From an uncultured Commensalibacter sp. (lineage in GTDB: Bacteria; Pseudomonadota; Alphaproteobacteria; Acetobacterales; Acetobacteraceae), in assembly GCA_945266285.1 (NCBI GenBank), contig CALYOP010000003.1:62001-126000 (forward strand): 64,000 nt of DNA, read 5' to 3'. The notes under the pieces are model-generated. The model did not search any database. It saw only the letters and a list, made by a program, of their open reading frames with translations, and was not told where the DNA came from. Positions 39,290 through 48,449 of the stretch are shown here, piece by piece (the first letter of the stretch is position 1; each line of letters opens with the position of its first letter). Both the position numbers and the translations under genes were made by a program.

Positions 39290-39321
39290 ATCTATGGGGG
39301 GTTTCCCTTACCCCCATAGAT
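39290..39321. terminator. Perfect 11-bp hairpin between convergent genes
   Basis: ATCTATGGGGG and CCCCCATAGAT pair perfectly around a 10-base loop GTTTCCCTTA. It lies exactly between the convergent smc-operon and porin stops. There is no T tract on either side, so it may be a bidirectional or Rho-assisted terminator or an mRNA 3'-end stabiliser. Confidence 0.55.
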
Positions 39322-39328
39322 GCATTGA

Positions 39329-40801
39329 TTAAAAATTCACCTGCAATCGTGAACCAATCAAATTATTTGTTCCACCATAAAGGTTATGGCTGTTTTTGTT
39401 CGAACGTGAGACAATAATATGGTTAAATTCCAACATTAATCGCATATGCGACGAAGGATACCAATTTATACCAGCCGACCAAACGGTTTGCTTGCCGCCT
39501 CTTATCCCACCATTTTCTCCAGGATGATTATTTAAATCAATGACACTCCATCGCCCGCTACATTCCAATGCACCCCAGTCACCTGTAGCTGGATTAAATA
39601 ACGCGGCAAATGGTTGGTCAAAGACTGCACGCTTGATATCATATAATCTTGGTTGTCCAAAAAGGGTACGGTTGATAGCGATATAATAACCTCGGAAATT
39701 CAAATCACGCTGTGGTTCTGAATCGGAATGGCCACGATTCAGATGAATTAATGAATATTCTGACTTTAAAACCCAACGTTTCCACCGAAACCCTATTTCG
39801 GGCCCTGCTTGCACGATATTATTAACGTTCTTAATCGCACCCGTTTTAAGATAATGCCTCTGTTGCCATAATGTCATTTCTGGCAAAGACGATAGGCTAT
39901 AGATCCGGTTATTGCCGTGAAAAGCCATCGAAGAGGAAAGCCCTAAATGTAAATCATTATCTTTGGTGAACCATGGACGACCTGCAACACGTAACACAGC
40001 GCCAATTTGATTTTTCTGAAAGTTTTTCCGATCCCCAAATTGTGGCCCTGTAACAAAAGCTTGCACATAACTACGCTTTTCCCAATGCGTAGCTCCAAAA
40101 CCCAATCTTGTTTGGGCACCTGCAATACCACGTATCATATCGATAATGGCAGGTCTTTCCAAAAATTGAGAACCACCATTGGCTTCAGCATCATCCATTC
40201 CGACACGTGGCTGTGTCAAACCCAGTTCAACCCGTGTATTGCGAAAACCGGTATAAGCCACATCTAACTGGAAAAGCGATTCGGTACTACGCCCTGCATA
40301 ACCTGGATCCGCAGAAGCGGTTAATTCAAATTTTTTATAACGGGTAATGGTGATAAAACGTGCACGGCGCAGAAAGTTCATAATTCCCGACATTCTTGTA
40401 GAACGTTCAGGATCATCTGGACCGAGAGATCCCCCCAAATCAAATTGTAATAACATCCCAAAGGCGAAGCTAAGGGGTTGGTCATTCAAAGATAAAGTCG
40501 GTCTTTCTTTTGGGAAGGATAAAGTGAACATTTTTCCGATTGGAAAATGAACATTATCCAACGGTTTTTGAGGAATATATTTTTCAGCATTCCATGCATT
40601 ACAATAAGCAACATTAGGAGAACAGACATAATATTGCTGTGGATGGTAAATTTCTTTGTGTAATATTGTATCTGAACGAAAATTATTTTGCGCTTTGGCG
40701 AAATCTGTTAATCCTGTAAAGATACTTAGCGTGACTAACCCTTTGGAAAAATATCTCCGCTTGAGAAAACGAGAAGATAAACAAGAAATATCGGCCGTCA
40801 T
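39329..40801 (-). CDS. Outer-membrane porin, phosphate-selective OprP/OprO-like family
   Basis: This 490-residue predicted beta-barrel has a signal peptide (about 1-38, hydrophobic LVTLSIFTGLTDFAKA, cleavage near AKAQN) and a C-terminal phenylalanine (SRLQVNF) required for barrel insertion. Strand patterns such as TVWSAGINWYPSSHMRLMLEFNHI and the sequence GALECSGRWSVIDLN fit the OprP/OprO (PF07396) family of 16-strand porins. Some of these select phosphate or pyrophosphate; many are simply general anion porins. Its last section is the best-conserved part. It is divergent from the GT2 gene. No pho-box was recognised, and phosphate specificity is not claimed. Confidence 0.82.
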   Translation of the reverse strand: MTADISCLSSRFLKRRYFSKGLVTLSIFTGLTDFAKAQNNFRSDTILHKEIYHPQQYYVCSPNVAYCNAWNAEKYIPQKPLDNVHFPIGKMFTLSFPKERPTLSLNDQPLSFAFGMLLQFDLGGSLGPDDPERSTRMSGIMNFLRRARFITITRYKKFELTASADPGYAGRSTESLFQLDVAYTGFRNTRVELGLTQPRVGMDDAEANGGSQFLERPAIIDMIRGIAGAQTRLGFGATHWEKRSYVQAFVTGPQFGDRKNFQKNQIGAVLRVAGRPWFTKDNDLHLGLSSSMAFHGNNRIYSLSSLPEMTLWQQRHYLKTGAIKNVNNIVQAGPEIGFRWKRWVLKSEYSLIHLNRGHSDSEPQRDLNFRGYYIAINRTLFGQPRLYDIKRAVFDQPFAALFNPATGDWGALECSGRWSVIDLNNHPGENGGIRGGKQTVWSAGINWYPSSHMRLMLEFNHIIVSRSNKNSHNLYGGTNNLIGSRLQVNF

Positions 40802-41057
40802 TGGTTATTTTCTTTCTTAAAAATCAGGGAGAATTGCCAGGTGAATATCCAACAAAAGCGACATCATTCACAAAATCGTTACAAAGTTGCACACAGGCAT
40901 TACATTTTGTTTTCATTGCATTACCATTTTAATTAAAGTTATTAAGGTTTCAGGCAGTTTCACTCTATAAATTAATAATTGTTACTTCTGGCAAAATGCC
41001 TGTTTAATCGAATAAGAGATTGAAAATGTTGACCAAAAAACGCTTCAAGAGTTTTAT

Positions 41058-43067
41058 ATGACCACCATTCATCATTGCCCTTTAATAAGTTACCATGTTA
41101 CGAAAGGGTATCATAATCACTGGTGCTTGATCGGTTTAAATAAACTAAATTGTCCTGCAAATTTCCCTTTTATCGTCCGATTGCATTTATCCGATAGCCA
41201 TCAATGGGAAGGGCAATATTATTTAACACGCGGTTTTGGAATGGCTGCTTCTCGTCGAACAGCAATTATCTATATTCCTGAAAATACAGATTTCCTTGAA
41301 ATCATACCGATCCATGATGGATTACCCACATATACGTGGATTAATGCGCAACTAATAATTAAAAAGCTACCACGTTTATATGCGGCCTTTTTTCTTGCAT
41401 GCCGCGGTCCTGGACGCGTTATAGAAACATTAATTTCATCACCAAAAGGTTTGAAGCGACGCCTTCAATCTGCTCTAAGTCAAAATATCAACGCACGACA
41501 AACGGGATTGAATTACCGTCAATGGCATTTTCTTTATGGGAAATGGACAAAACGGGATCAGAAAAGATTATATGAATCGAAATTTCGTTCATCTTGGCCT
41601 TCGATTGAAATACAGCTCCATGCAGGGAATGCACAATCCCAAAAATCGACACTTCTTTCTCTAAAAAATCAATGGTTCCACGCAAAGCGTAGTCAAGATA
41701 CCAACCGTTACATCGCCATTTTACAAAATGGAGAAACGCTTCCCCCTCAAAGTCTGGCGGTTTTCGCGGATCAGGCTGCACGCCATGGTTTTCCAGCAGC
41801 TTTATATGCCGATTCGGATCAAAAATTAATAAAACAGACTTCGGTTCATCCGATTTTTAAACCCCAATTCAATTTACCCCTTTTGGTTTCTGGAATTCTG
41901 ACTCAGGATTTATGGTTATTTCGTCATGATATTGTTGAAATGTTTGAAGCCCAATATGACTCTCAGCAATATTCTGCTTATACACGGAGATTAGCGCTTG
42001 CTTTATGGGTATGGGAAAAAAATCTACCCGTTCATCATGTGCCTTTTCTTCTTTCCCACCGTAATCCATATTTAAGCCATCAGCTTTGTACCGAAATAGG
42101 GCAAATGCTTAGTCAATTTTTCCAACAGAAAAGCTGGAATGTTGAAATAAAAGATCATACTTTTCCTTTGGATATCCGGTTCTTATCTCATCAACATCCC
42201 GTCAGCTTTGTCATTCCTACAGCAGCGCAATCAAAAGAGATAACTTCTTGTTTAAAACAATTGATCGAACATACACATTACCCCGTGTTTGAAGTGATTT
42301 TGGTAGTAACGCAACCGCATCCTTTAACAGCCCATCAAAATACGGTTTTAGAACCTATTATTAACGATCCGCGCGTAAAATTATGTTATTTAAAAGAGGA
42401 AAAATTCAATTTTTCCCGTGCCTGCAATTTCGGTGTTCAACAAGCCCGATATCCTTTTATTGCATTGCTCAATGATGATGTTGCACCCATTAATTCCGAT
42501 TGGTTAACTTTAATGATGGGCCATATGCAAAATCCGCATATTGGCGCAGTCGGTGCACAGCTTCTATATCCTGATGGCCGTATTCAACATGCGGGCATTA
42601 TCATGGGATTAGCATGGTTATGTGAACATGCAGGCCGTTTTCATCATCCTGATGAAACGACTTTCCAATATGATCACGCTGTTTCTGCTGTAACGGCTGC
42701 ATGTATGTTAATTCGTCGTGGAGCCTTTGATCAAGTCAATGGTTTTGACGAATCTTATGAAATCGCCTATAATGACGTTGATTTTTGCCTAAGGCTTGGT
42801 GAAAAACATTGGCAGATTGTGCAATGTCAAAAAGCAAAACTAACCCATTATGAATCGCTTTCGCTTGGAAATCATTATCAAGGCGAACGCGCCGGAAAAG
42901 AAAGACAGGAAATTTTAAGCATGTGGCATCGTTGGGGAAAAATCTGCCAAGATGATCCTTTTTATAATCTAAATCTCTCTTTACAAAGAGGTATGGATGG
43001 AAAACCCGCTTTCCCACCACGTATTACACACCCTTTTGTTAACCGAATCGAATCTTATGAAGGATAA
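41058..43067 (+). CDS. Family 2 glycosyltransferase with a long N-terminal extension
   Basis: This 669-residue protein has an N-terminal region of about 375 residues that I do not recognise, followed by a GT2 (GT-A fold) domain from about 385. The domain begins VSFVIPTAAQSKEITSCL, contains the nucleotide-binding acidic motif LLNDDVAPINSDW and the acceptor-side ED-like region GFDESYEIAYNDVDFCLRL. GT2 enzymes add sugars to polysaccharide, LPS or protein acceptors in the cytoplasm; the sugar is not deducible. AAGAG lies before the ATG. Its last 11 bases overlap the start of an ABC transporter ATPase gene, an unusual pairing. Confidence 0.83.
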   Translation: MTTIHHCPLISYHVTKGYHNHWCLIGLNKLNCPANFPFIVRLHLSDSHQWEGQYYLTRGFGMAASRRTAIIYIPENTDFLEIIPIHDGLPTYTWINAQLIIKKLPRLYAAFFLACRGPGRVIETLISSPKGLKRRLQSALSQNINARQTGLNYRQWHFLYGKWTKRDQKRLYESKFRSSWPSIEIQLHAGNAQSQKSTLLSLKNQWFHAKRSQDTNRYIAILQNGETLPPQSLAVFADQAARHGFPAALYADSDQKLIKQTSVHPIFKPQFNLPLLVSGILTQDLWLFRHDIVEMFEAQYDSQQYSAYTRRLALALWVWEKNLPVHHVPFLLSHRNPYLSHQLCTEIGQMLSQFFQQKSWNVEIKDHTFPLDIRFLSHQHPVSFVIPTAAQSKEITSCLKQLIEHTHYPVFEVILVVTQPHPLTAHQNTVLEPIINDPRVKLCYLKEEKFNFSRACNFGVQQARYPFIALLNDDVAPINSDWLTLMMGHMQNPHIGAVGAQLLYPDGRIQHAGIIMGLAWLCEHAGRFHHPDETTFQYDHAVSAVTAACMLIRRGAFDQVNGFDESYEIAYNDVDFCLRLGEKHWQIVQCQKAKLTHYESLSLGNHYQGERAGKERQEILSMWHRWGKICQDDPFYNLNLSLQRGMDGKPAFPPRITHPFVNRIESYEG

Positions 43068-43806
43068 GACCAGCAATTCAGCCCCTGCGTTAATTCTAGA
43101 AGGCGTTTCCTTACAATATCAGCAAAAATATATTTTTCGAAATCTAAATACGCGATTTCCCGCTGCACAATTTAGCGTTTTACTTGGAAGTAGCGGCGTT
43201 GGAAAAAGTAGCCTTTTACGAATGATTGCTGGATTACAAAACTATAATGCTGGATCAATTCACGCAACGGATGGTCAATCCTTATCAAATCGTATTTCCT
43301 ATATGGGACAACAAGATTTTTTGCTTCCTTGGGCAAAAGTAATACAGAATGTCATGATTGGAAGTCATCTTCGTGGGGAAAAACGTAACCGAAGCCTCGC
43401 TGAACATTTGCTAGAACAAGTGGGATTAAGCGATCAATGCAATGCCTATCCGCAATCCCTATCGGGTGGTATGCGCCAACGCGTTGCTTTGGCACGTGTT
43501 TTATATGAAAATCGACCGATTATATTGATGGATGAACCTTTTTCAGCGCTTGATACCGTAACGCGAACAAGAATGCAGGATTTTACCGTAGCGTTATTAC
43601 GTGGGAAAACAGTTTTACTGATTACACATGATCCCTTTGAAGCTTGCCGCATGGGAGAACATATTCAGGTTTTAGCTGGACAACCGGCTGAACTTTATGG
43701 CCCCATCGCTATAAAAGGTGCAATTCCTCGCCATGCCGATGCAATTGAAACCCAACAAGCACAATCGGAATTATTAGCTTTGTTACTTCGCAAGGCAGAA
43801 CAATGA
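43057..43806 (+). CDS. ABC importer ATP-binding subunit (SsuB/TauB/ThiZ-like)
   Basis: This 249-residue ATPase has Walker A GSSGVGKSSLLRM, the Q-loop MGQQDFLLPWAKV, signature LSGGMRQRVALARVL, Walker B IILMDEPFSALD, and the H-loop LITHDPFEA. The subgroup imports sulfonates, nitrate, taurine or thiamin precursors. The PWAKV element after the Q-loop is typical of that SsuB/TauB/ThiZ group. The start at 43057 is inside the end of the GT2 gene; the longer in-frame start at 42997 lies wholly in it and was rejected. The stop overlaps the permease ATG by four bases. Confidence 0.85.
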   Translation: MKDKTSNSAPALILEGVSLQYQQKYIFRNLNTRFPAAQFSVLLGSSGVGKSSLLRMIAGLQNYNAGSIHATDGQSLSNRISYMGQQDFLLPWAKVIQNVMIGSHLRGEKRNRSLAEHLLEQVGLSDQCNAYPQSLSGGMRQRVALARVLYENRPIILMDEPFSALDTVTRTRMQDFTVALLRGKTVLLITHDPFEACRMGEHIQVLAGQPAELYGPIAIKGAIPRHADAIETQQAQSELLALLLRKAEQ

Positions 43807-44561
43807 AAAAGCAAATAACTATAGCAACCCGTGCTTTGGTAACCTTATTGGGGATGCTTGTAATATGGTTTTTAATCACACAATTTTCGGCTATCCCTTC
43901 TTATTTGCTTCCCCCGCCCAAAAATGTTGCTCAGGCTTTGATTAATCAACGATGGCTTTTATGGCATGCAACACAAATTACTTTTGTTGAGACCGTTCTT
44001 GGCCTGCTCTTAGGGTGCCTTTTCGGATCCATTCTTGCATTGTTAATGATGATCTCACCTTTGATTCGACGTTGGTTGATGCCCCTCGTCCTGATTAGTC
44101 AATCGATCCCGGTTTTTGCTCTTGCGCCGTTATTGGTTCTTTGGTTGGACTTTGGAATTAAATCAAAAATTGCTATGGCCGTATTAATGATCTTTTTCCC
44201 CGTAACCTCTTCATTTTTTGATGGTTTGCGGAATACACCTCAAGGGTGGCTTGACCTAGCACAGACCATGAATGCGACTTCGTGGCGTAAACTTTTTTTT
44301 CTACGCATTCCCGCGGCTATGTCTTCTTTTGCCTCGGGTTTACGGGTTGCAACAGCAATTGCACCGATTGGCGCTGTCGTTGGGGAATGGGTCGGTGCTT
44401 CGGCAGGATTAGGTTTTTTAATGCAAGACGCCAATAATCATTTCCAGACGGATTTAATGTTTGCTGCCTTATTCATTTTATCCATAATGACCATGTCCCT
44501 ATGGGGATTGGTCGATTTCTCTTTAAAAAAGCTTATTCCTTGGGAGAAACAGACATTTTAA
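43803..44561 (+). CDS. ABC importer permease subunit (SsuC/TauC/ThiX-like)
   Basis: This 252-residue permease has about six membrane helices and the binding-protein-dependent transport motif region (SFFDGLRNTPQGWLDLAQTMNATSWRKLFFLRIPAAMSS read in parts: GLRNTPQGWLDLAQTM and NATSWRKLFFLRIP). This is the EAA loop that docks to the ATPase. The segment IPSYLLPPPKNVAQAL at residues about 30-45 is characteristic of the SsuC/TauC/ThiX group. No periplasmic binding protein gene is adjacent, so the substrate (pyrimidine precursor of thiamin, sulfonate or nitrate) is unresolved. Its last 29 bases overlap the convergent yciI gene. Confidence 0.85.
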   Translation: MKKQITIATRALVTLLGMLVIWFLITQFSAIPSYLLPPPKNVAQALINQRWLLWHATQITFVETVLGLLLGCLFGSILALLMMISPLIRRWLMPLVLISQSIPVFALAPLLVLWLDFGIKSKIAMAVLMIFFPVTSSFFDGLRNTPQGWLDLAQTMNATSWRKLFFLRIPAAMSSFASGLRVATAIAPIGAVVGEWVGASAGLGFLMQDANNHFQTDLMFAALFILSIMTMSLWGLVDFSLKKLIPWEKQTF

Positions 44562-44862
44562 GGGGTTTGTTTTCGATGAAACTGCCATCTTTGATGACTT
44601 GTTTAAAAGGACGGATGATTACGCTTTCAAATAAATCCGCTTTGGCATAAGGGTCGCTAATGGCAAAACCTTCGGCTGCGGCACGATCGGGTACTTCTAT
44701 AAGAATCAAACTTCCGCAACTTTTTCCTTGCTCATTCTGTAAGGGGCCAGCAACAAGAATGCGTTCTTCATAAGCTTGTAGATAAGCCAGATGTTGAGGA
44801 CGTATTGCCATTCTTGTTTCCAATAATCCTGGTTTATCGGTACACATAATCATAAACATCAT
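44533..44862 (-). CDS. YciI-like (YCII-domain) protein
   Basis: This 109-residue protein has the ferredoxin-like alpha/beta fold of the YCII/dimeric alpha-beta barrel family (MMFMIMCTDKPG; RPQHLAYLQAYEERILVAGPL; ISDPYAKADLFESVIIRPF). The conserved His of RPQHLAYL and Asp of SDPYAKADLF, proposed as an active-site pair in this family, are present. Its reaction is unknown; family members have been suggested as small-molecule enzymes. The 3' end overlaps the ABC permease on the opposite strand. It is divergent from ccmC, which is close to a clear 6-bp dyad. Confidence 0.85.
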   Translation of the reverse strand: MMFMIMCTDKPGLLETRMAIRPQHLAYLQAYEERILVAGPLQNEQGKSCGSLILIEVPDRAAAEGFAISDPYAKADLFESVIIRPFKQVIKDGSFIENKPLKMSVSPKE

Positions 44863-44888
44863 CGTTCAATTTCTCCTCATCGCATAAA

Positions 44889-44905
44889 GTTACCATAGCG
44901 GTAAC
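44889..44905. promoter_or_regulatory. Operator-like dyad GTTACC-N5-GGTAAC between yciI and ccmC
   Basis: GTTACC at 44889-44894 is mirrored exactly by GGTAAC at 44900-44905. It lies 27 bases upstream of the yciI start and about 115 bases upstream of ccmC, a natural position for a regulator-binding site. No specific regulator is assigned. Confidence 0.4.
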
Positions 44906-45020
44906 ACTTGAATTTTTGCATTCGCTTAATAGATTGATATAGATTGATCTTCTTGAATTGAAAATATTCTATATCCCTTGTATTGCTATAAAAACTGGTT
45001 TTCTCAACCCTGATAGCTTA

Positions 45021-45788
45021 ATGACTGAATTAAAACAAGAAATGGCCACTACCCTGCCTGCTAAATCCGGCTTTACCCGATTTGCTAATCCTAAAAATTT
45101 CTCAAAACTGGTCAATACGCTCCAACCATGGATTACGTTATTGGCATTTATCTTTATTACAATTGGCGTTGTATGGGGTCTGTTTTTCTCACCATCCGAT
45201 TGGCAACAAGGCGATAGTGTAAGAATCATGTATGTTCATGTTCCCTTTGCTATGTTGGCAAGTGGCGGCTATTTTGCTTTGGCCGTTTGTGGATTATGTT
45301 CCCTAATATGGCGACATCCTTTGGCTGATCTGGCTGCGGCAGAAATTGGCCCTGTTGGTGCAGCAATAACGGCATTATGTCTGATCACGGGTTCGATTTG
45401 GGGTAAACCAATGTGGGGAACCTGGTGGGTATGGGATGCGCGTTTAACCTCTGTTTTAGTATTGTTTTTTCTTTATCTCGGTCACATTACGCTATTGCGT
45501 GCTTTTGATGAACCTCAAAAAGGCTATCGTGCAGCAGCTATTTTAGCATTAGTGGGTACATTTGATTTACCGATCATTAAATTCAGCGTGCAATGGTGGA
45601 ATACATTGCATCAACCAAGCAGCTTTTCACTAACGCATGCGCCTGCGATTGCGCTACCAATTTTATGGCCTTTGATATTTTGTACTATCGGATTTGCGTT
45701 GGCATTCATAGCCATTGTGCTTATCCGCTTGCAAGCTGCTATTCTTGAACATCATATTCGTCATTTATTTATTGTTATGGAAAAGTAA
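45021..45788 (+). CDS. ccmC: Cytochrome c maturation protein CcmC (heme exporter subunit)
   Basis: CcmC holds heme at the periplasmic side of the membrane and loads it onto CcmE. The protein of about 255 residues has six predicted membrane helices and the WWD heme-handling motif WGTWWVWDARLTS; conserved histidines lie in VHVPFAML and further on in LGHITLLRAFDEP. The start at 45021 is a guess: an in-frame TTG at 44958 and ATG at 45042 are alternatives, and none has a good ribosome site. It opens the run ccmC-D-E-F-G-H-I. ccmA and ccmB are not adjacent. Confidence 0.93.
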   Translation: MTELKQEMATTLPAKSGFTRFANPKNFSKLVNTLQPWITLLAFIFITIGVVWGLFFSPSDWQQGDSVRIMYVHVPFAMLASGGYFALAVCGLCSLIWRHPLADLAAAEIGPVGAAITALCLITGSIWGKPMWGTWWVWDARLTSVLVLFFLYLGHITLLRAFDEPQKGYRAAAILALVGTFDLPIIKFSVQWWNTLHQPSSFSLTHAPAIALPILWPLIFCTIGFALAFIAIVLIRLQAAILEHHIRHLFIVMEK

Positions 45789-45807
45789 CCCATTGGGAGC
45801 ATTACCG

Positions 45808-45939
45808 ATGACGCATCTTCCCTATATTATTGCAGCTTATGGGATTAGTTTCTTGTGTTTGACGACTTTTTTTGTACAAGCATGTTATCGACTAAAACGT
45901 GCTCAAAAACGACTGAAAGCGTTACAAGATTCTCAATGA
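45808..45939 (+). CDS. ccmD: Heme exporter protein CcmD
   Basis: CcmD is a tiny membrane protein that helps release heme-loaded CcmE from CcmABC. The 43-residue product has one membrane helix (YIIAAYGISFLCLTTFFVQA) and a basic C-terminal tail (RLKRAQKRLKAL), the family layout. GGGAG lies before the ATG at 45808. The stop overlaps the ccmE start as ATGA. Assignment rests on size, topology and position between ccmC and ccmE. Confidence 0.88.
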   Translation: MTHLPYIIAAYGISFLCLTTFFVQACYRLKRAQKRLKALQDSQ

Positions 45940-46436
45940 TGAAACGTAAAACCAAAAGATTATGGATTATCGTCGCCTGCATGATCGGATTAGGCTTGGC
46001 GCTGACTTTAATCCTATCCGCTTTTTCTTCTAATTTGGTCTATTTCAAAGCACCATCCCAAATTATTAATCATCCAACGGATCAAAATCATATTATTCGT
46101 CTTGGTGGTATGGTTATAAATGGTTCTGTTCGTCATTCCCATCAAGGACAAACACCTATGATCCAATTTCAGGTAACCGATGGGCAAGCCGCCGTTGAAG
46201 TGCACTTTACAGGCGTTGTACCCGATCTATTTCGAGAAGGACAAAGTGTTATCGCCATTGGGCGTATGAAATCGGATAATGTTTTCATCGCTAATGAAAT
46301 TCTAGCCAAGCATGATGAAACTTATATGCCTAAAGACGTTGCTGATGCTTTAAAACGTAGTGGTAAATGGGATCCACGTTATGGCCCACCGCCAGATTCT
46401 GCACGTTGGAATCATATGACCAAACCTGAAAAATGA
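45936..46436 (+). CDS. ccmE: Cytochrome c-type biogenesis heme chaperone CcmE
   Basis: CcmE binds heme covalently in the periplasm and carries it to CcmF. The 166-residue protein has an N-terminal membrane anchor (about 9-29), an OB-fold periplasmic domain, and the diagnostic heme-binding motif HDETY (H126). A Pro/Asp-rich tail ends the protein (KWDPRYGPPP). The start overlaps the ccmD stop; ATGATG allows a start at 45936 or 45939. Longer in-frame starts inside ccmD were rejected. The tail's PRYGPPP stretch is longer than in some relatives but unremarkable. Confidence 0.95.
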   Translation: MMKRKTKRLWIIVACMIGLGLALTLILSAFSSNLVYFKAPSQIINHPTDQNHIIRLGGMVINGSVRHSHQGQTPMIQFQVTDGQAAVEVHFTGVVPDLFREGQSVIAIGRMKSDNVFIANEILAKHDETYMPKDVADALKRSGKWDPRYGPPPDSARWNHMTKPEK

Positions 46437-46448
46437 TGGGTTAATTTG

Positions 46449-48449
46449 GTGTTAGAAAATATTTTAAGTCCTGAAGCCGGCCATTTTGCCCTTGCTTTGG
46501 CTTGCTGTATGGCAGGTGCGCAATTTATTTTGCCACTCATTGGCGTTCAGACAAATAACCGACGTTTAATTAATCTGGCCCCGGCTTTAGCATGGGGACA
46601 ATTTATTGCTTTGGCTTTTTCTTTTGCGTGTCTGGTTACCGCTTCCATCTGTGATGATTTTTCCGTTCTGAATATTTTACAAAATAGCGCATCGGACAAA
46701 CCGCTATTGTATAAAATTACAGGGGTATGGGGAAATCATGAAGGATCGATTTTACTATGGGCGCTCATTCTTGGTATTTGTGGCGCCGTGGTATCAAGTT
46801 TTAGCCAAAACCTTCCTTTTTCATTACGTGCACGGGTTATTGCTATTTTAGGTGGAAGCGCAGCTGGTTTTGAACTTTTTTGTCTAACAACTTCGAATCC
46901 TTTTAAACGAATATGGTCTGCCCCTATGGAAGGGCAAGGAATGAACCCCCTTCTGCAAGATCCAGGGCTTGCCTTTCATCCTCCCATTTTATATGCCGGC
47001 TATGTTGGTTTTTCTGTTCCCTTTGCCTTTGCTATTGCTGCTCTGATTGAAGGACGTGTTGATGCCGCATGGGGACGTTGGGTCAGACCTTGGACTGTTT
47101 TGGCTTGGTCCTTACTAACGATAGGTATTACCTTAGGATCCTGGTGGTCCTATTATATATTAGGTTGGGGTGGTTACTGGTTTTGGGATCCCGTGGAAAA
47201 TGCTTCGCTTCTACCATGGTTGACAGGAACAGCGTTATTACATTGTGCTTTGGTGGTTGAAAAACGAGAAGCGCTTAAAATTTGGACAATTTTGCTTGCT
47301 ATTGGTACGTTTTCGCTTTCTTTAAGTGGAACTTTTCTGGTTCGCTCTGGAATTTTAAATTCGGTGCATGCTTTTGCTGCAGACCCATCCCGTGGCATTT
47401 TTATCCTTATTCTCTTAGCGATTATTAGTGGCGGATCTTTACTGCTTTTTGCATGGCGTGCCCCCAATTTGGTTCAAGAAGGAATTTTTGCACCTTTTTC
47501 CAGAGAAGGTGCAATCGTATTGAATAATATCCTATTATGTTCCATGGCTGCGGTTGTTCTAACCGGCACGCTTTATCCCCCATTTATTCAATTATTGACG
47601 GGTCAAAGCTTATCCGTAGGAAAGCCCTTTTTTGATACAACCTTAACACCTATTGCCTTGCTTTTATTAATTGGTATGGCGATTGCCCCTCTATTACCTT
47701 TCAAAAAAGCACGTTGGCAGCCTATTGCTTTACCGATTTATATAGCGGGTGGGTTGACGGTTATCAGCGCTGTGGGATTATATTTCTATGCCTACAAGAT
47801 TTTACCCGCTATCGCTTCTGGAATCGGCATCGGTATAATTATCAGTGCGATAATAGATTTTATCCGCAAGATTACTTTGTTTCAAACCCCATTAAAAAAT
47901 AGCTTTCATCGACTTTTGGGGTTACCACGCGCATATTTTGCCACGCATCTGGCGCATATCGGTATTGCAATCACAACCCTTGGCATTGTTGGCATGGCTT
48001 TTAGCCAGCAAAAAATCGTTGAAATTCATACCGGTGAAACCGTTCACTTGGCCGGTTATGAATGGCAACTCTCTTCTATTCAACAAGGGATTGGTCCTAA
48101 TTATCGTTCTATTGATGCGACAATTGCTATTTCCCGAAAAGGAAAAGCGGTAACCTGGTTATTTCCATCACAACATTACTTCCCACGTCAGCGGCAAATG
48201 ATAACTAATGTTGCAATTCATACTAATTTAATCGCTGATTTTTACGTTGTCTTAGGCGAAAAACGTGGTTCTAATAACGATCCACTTTATATTTTGCGGT
48301 TTTATTATAATCCCTTGGCCCCCTGGATATGGCTTGGTGGCTTTACGATGGCTTTGGGTGGCTTAATTACGTTAACCGATCGTCGTTTTCGTGTTGGTAT
48401 TTTATCTAAGAAAACACGAAAACCTTCAACAAAAGCGAAACAAGCATGA
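46449..48449 (+). CDS. ccmF: Cytochrome c heme lyase subunit CcmF
   Basis: CcmF is the large membrane component of the heme lyase, with its own heme, that attaches heme to apocytochrome c together with CcmH/CcmI. The protein of about 666 residues has around 15 predicted membrane helices and the WWD motif GWGGYWFWDPVENASLLPWL. Conserved periplasmic histidines are seen (WGNHEGSILLW, GLAFHPPILYAGYVG, LATHLAHIGIA). The start is GTG at 46449 or the adjoining TTG at 46446; there is no ATG nearby and only a weak ribosome site. The stop overlaps ccmG by four bases. Confidence 0.95.
   Translation: MLENILSPEAGHFALALACCMAGAQFILPLIGVQTNNRRLINLAPALAWGQFIALAFSFACLVTASICDDFSVLNILQNSASDKPLLYKITGVWGNHEGSILLWALILGICGAVVSSFSQNLPFSLRARVIAILGGSAAGFELFCLTTSNPFKRIWSAPMEGQGMNPLLQDPGLAFHPPILYAGYVGFSVPFAFAIAALIEGRVDAAWGRWVRPWTVLAWSLLTIGITLGSWWSYYILGWGGYWFWDPVENASLLPWLTGTALLHCALVVEKREALKIWTILLAIGTFSLSLSGTFLVRSGILNSVHAFAADPSRGIFILILLAIISGGSLLLFAWRAPNLVQEGIFAPFSREGAIVLNNILLCSMAAVVLTGTLYPPFIQLLTGQSLSVGKPFFDTTLTPIALLLLIGMAIAPLLPFKKARWQPIALPIYIAGGLTVISAVGLYFYAYKILPAIASGIGIGIIISAIIDFIRKITLFQTPLKNSFHRLLGLPRAYFATHLAHIGIAITTLGIVGMAFSQQKIVEIHTGETVHLAGYEWQLSSIQQGIGPNYRSIDATIAISRKGKAVTWLFPSQHYFPRQRQMITNVAIHTNLIADFYVVLGEKRGSNNDPLYILRFYYNPLAPWIWLGGFTMALGGLITLTDRRFRVGILSKKTRKPSTKAKQA

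Noticed and set aside
42997-43056. Longer N-terminus for the ABC ATPase
   Set aside because: It would lie wholly inside the glycosyltransferase gene, and family N-termini begin close to the ATG at 43057.
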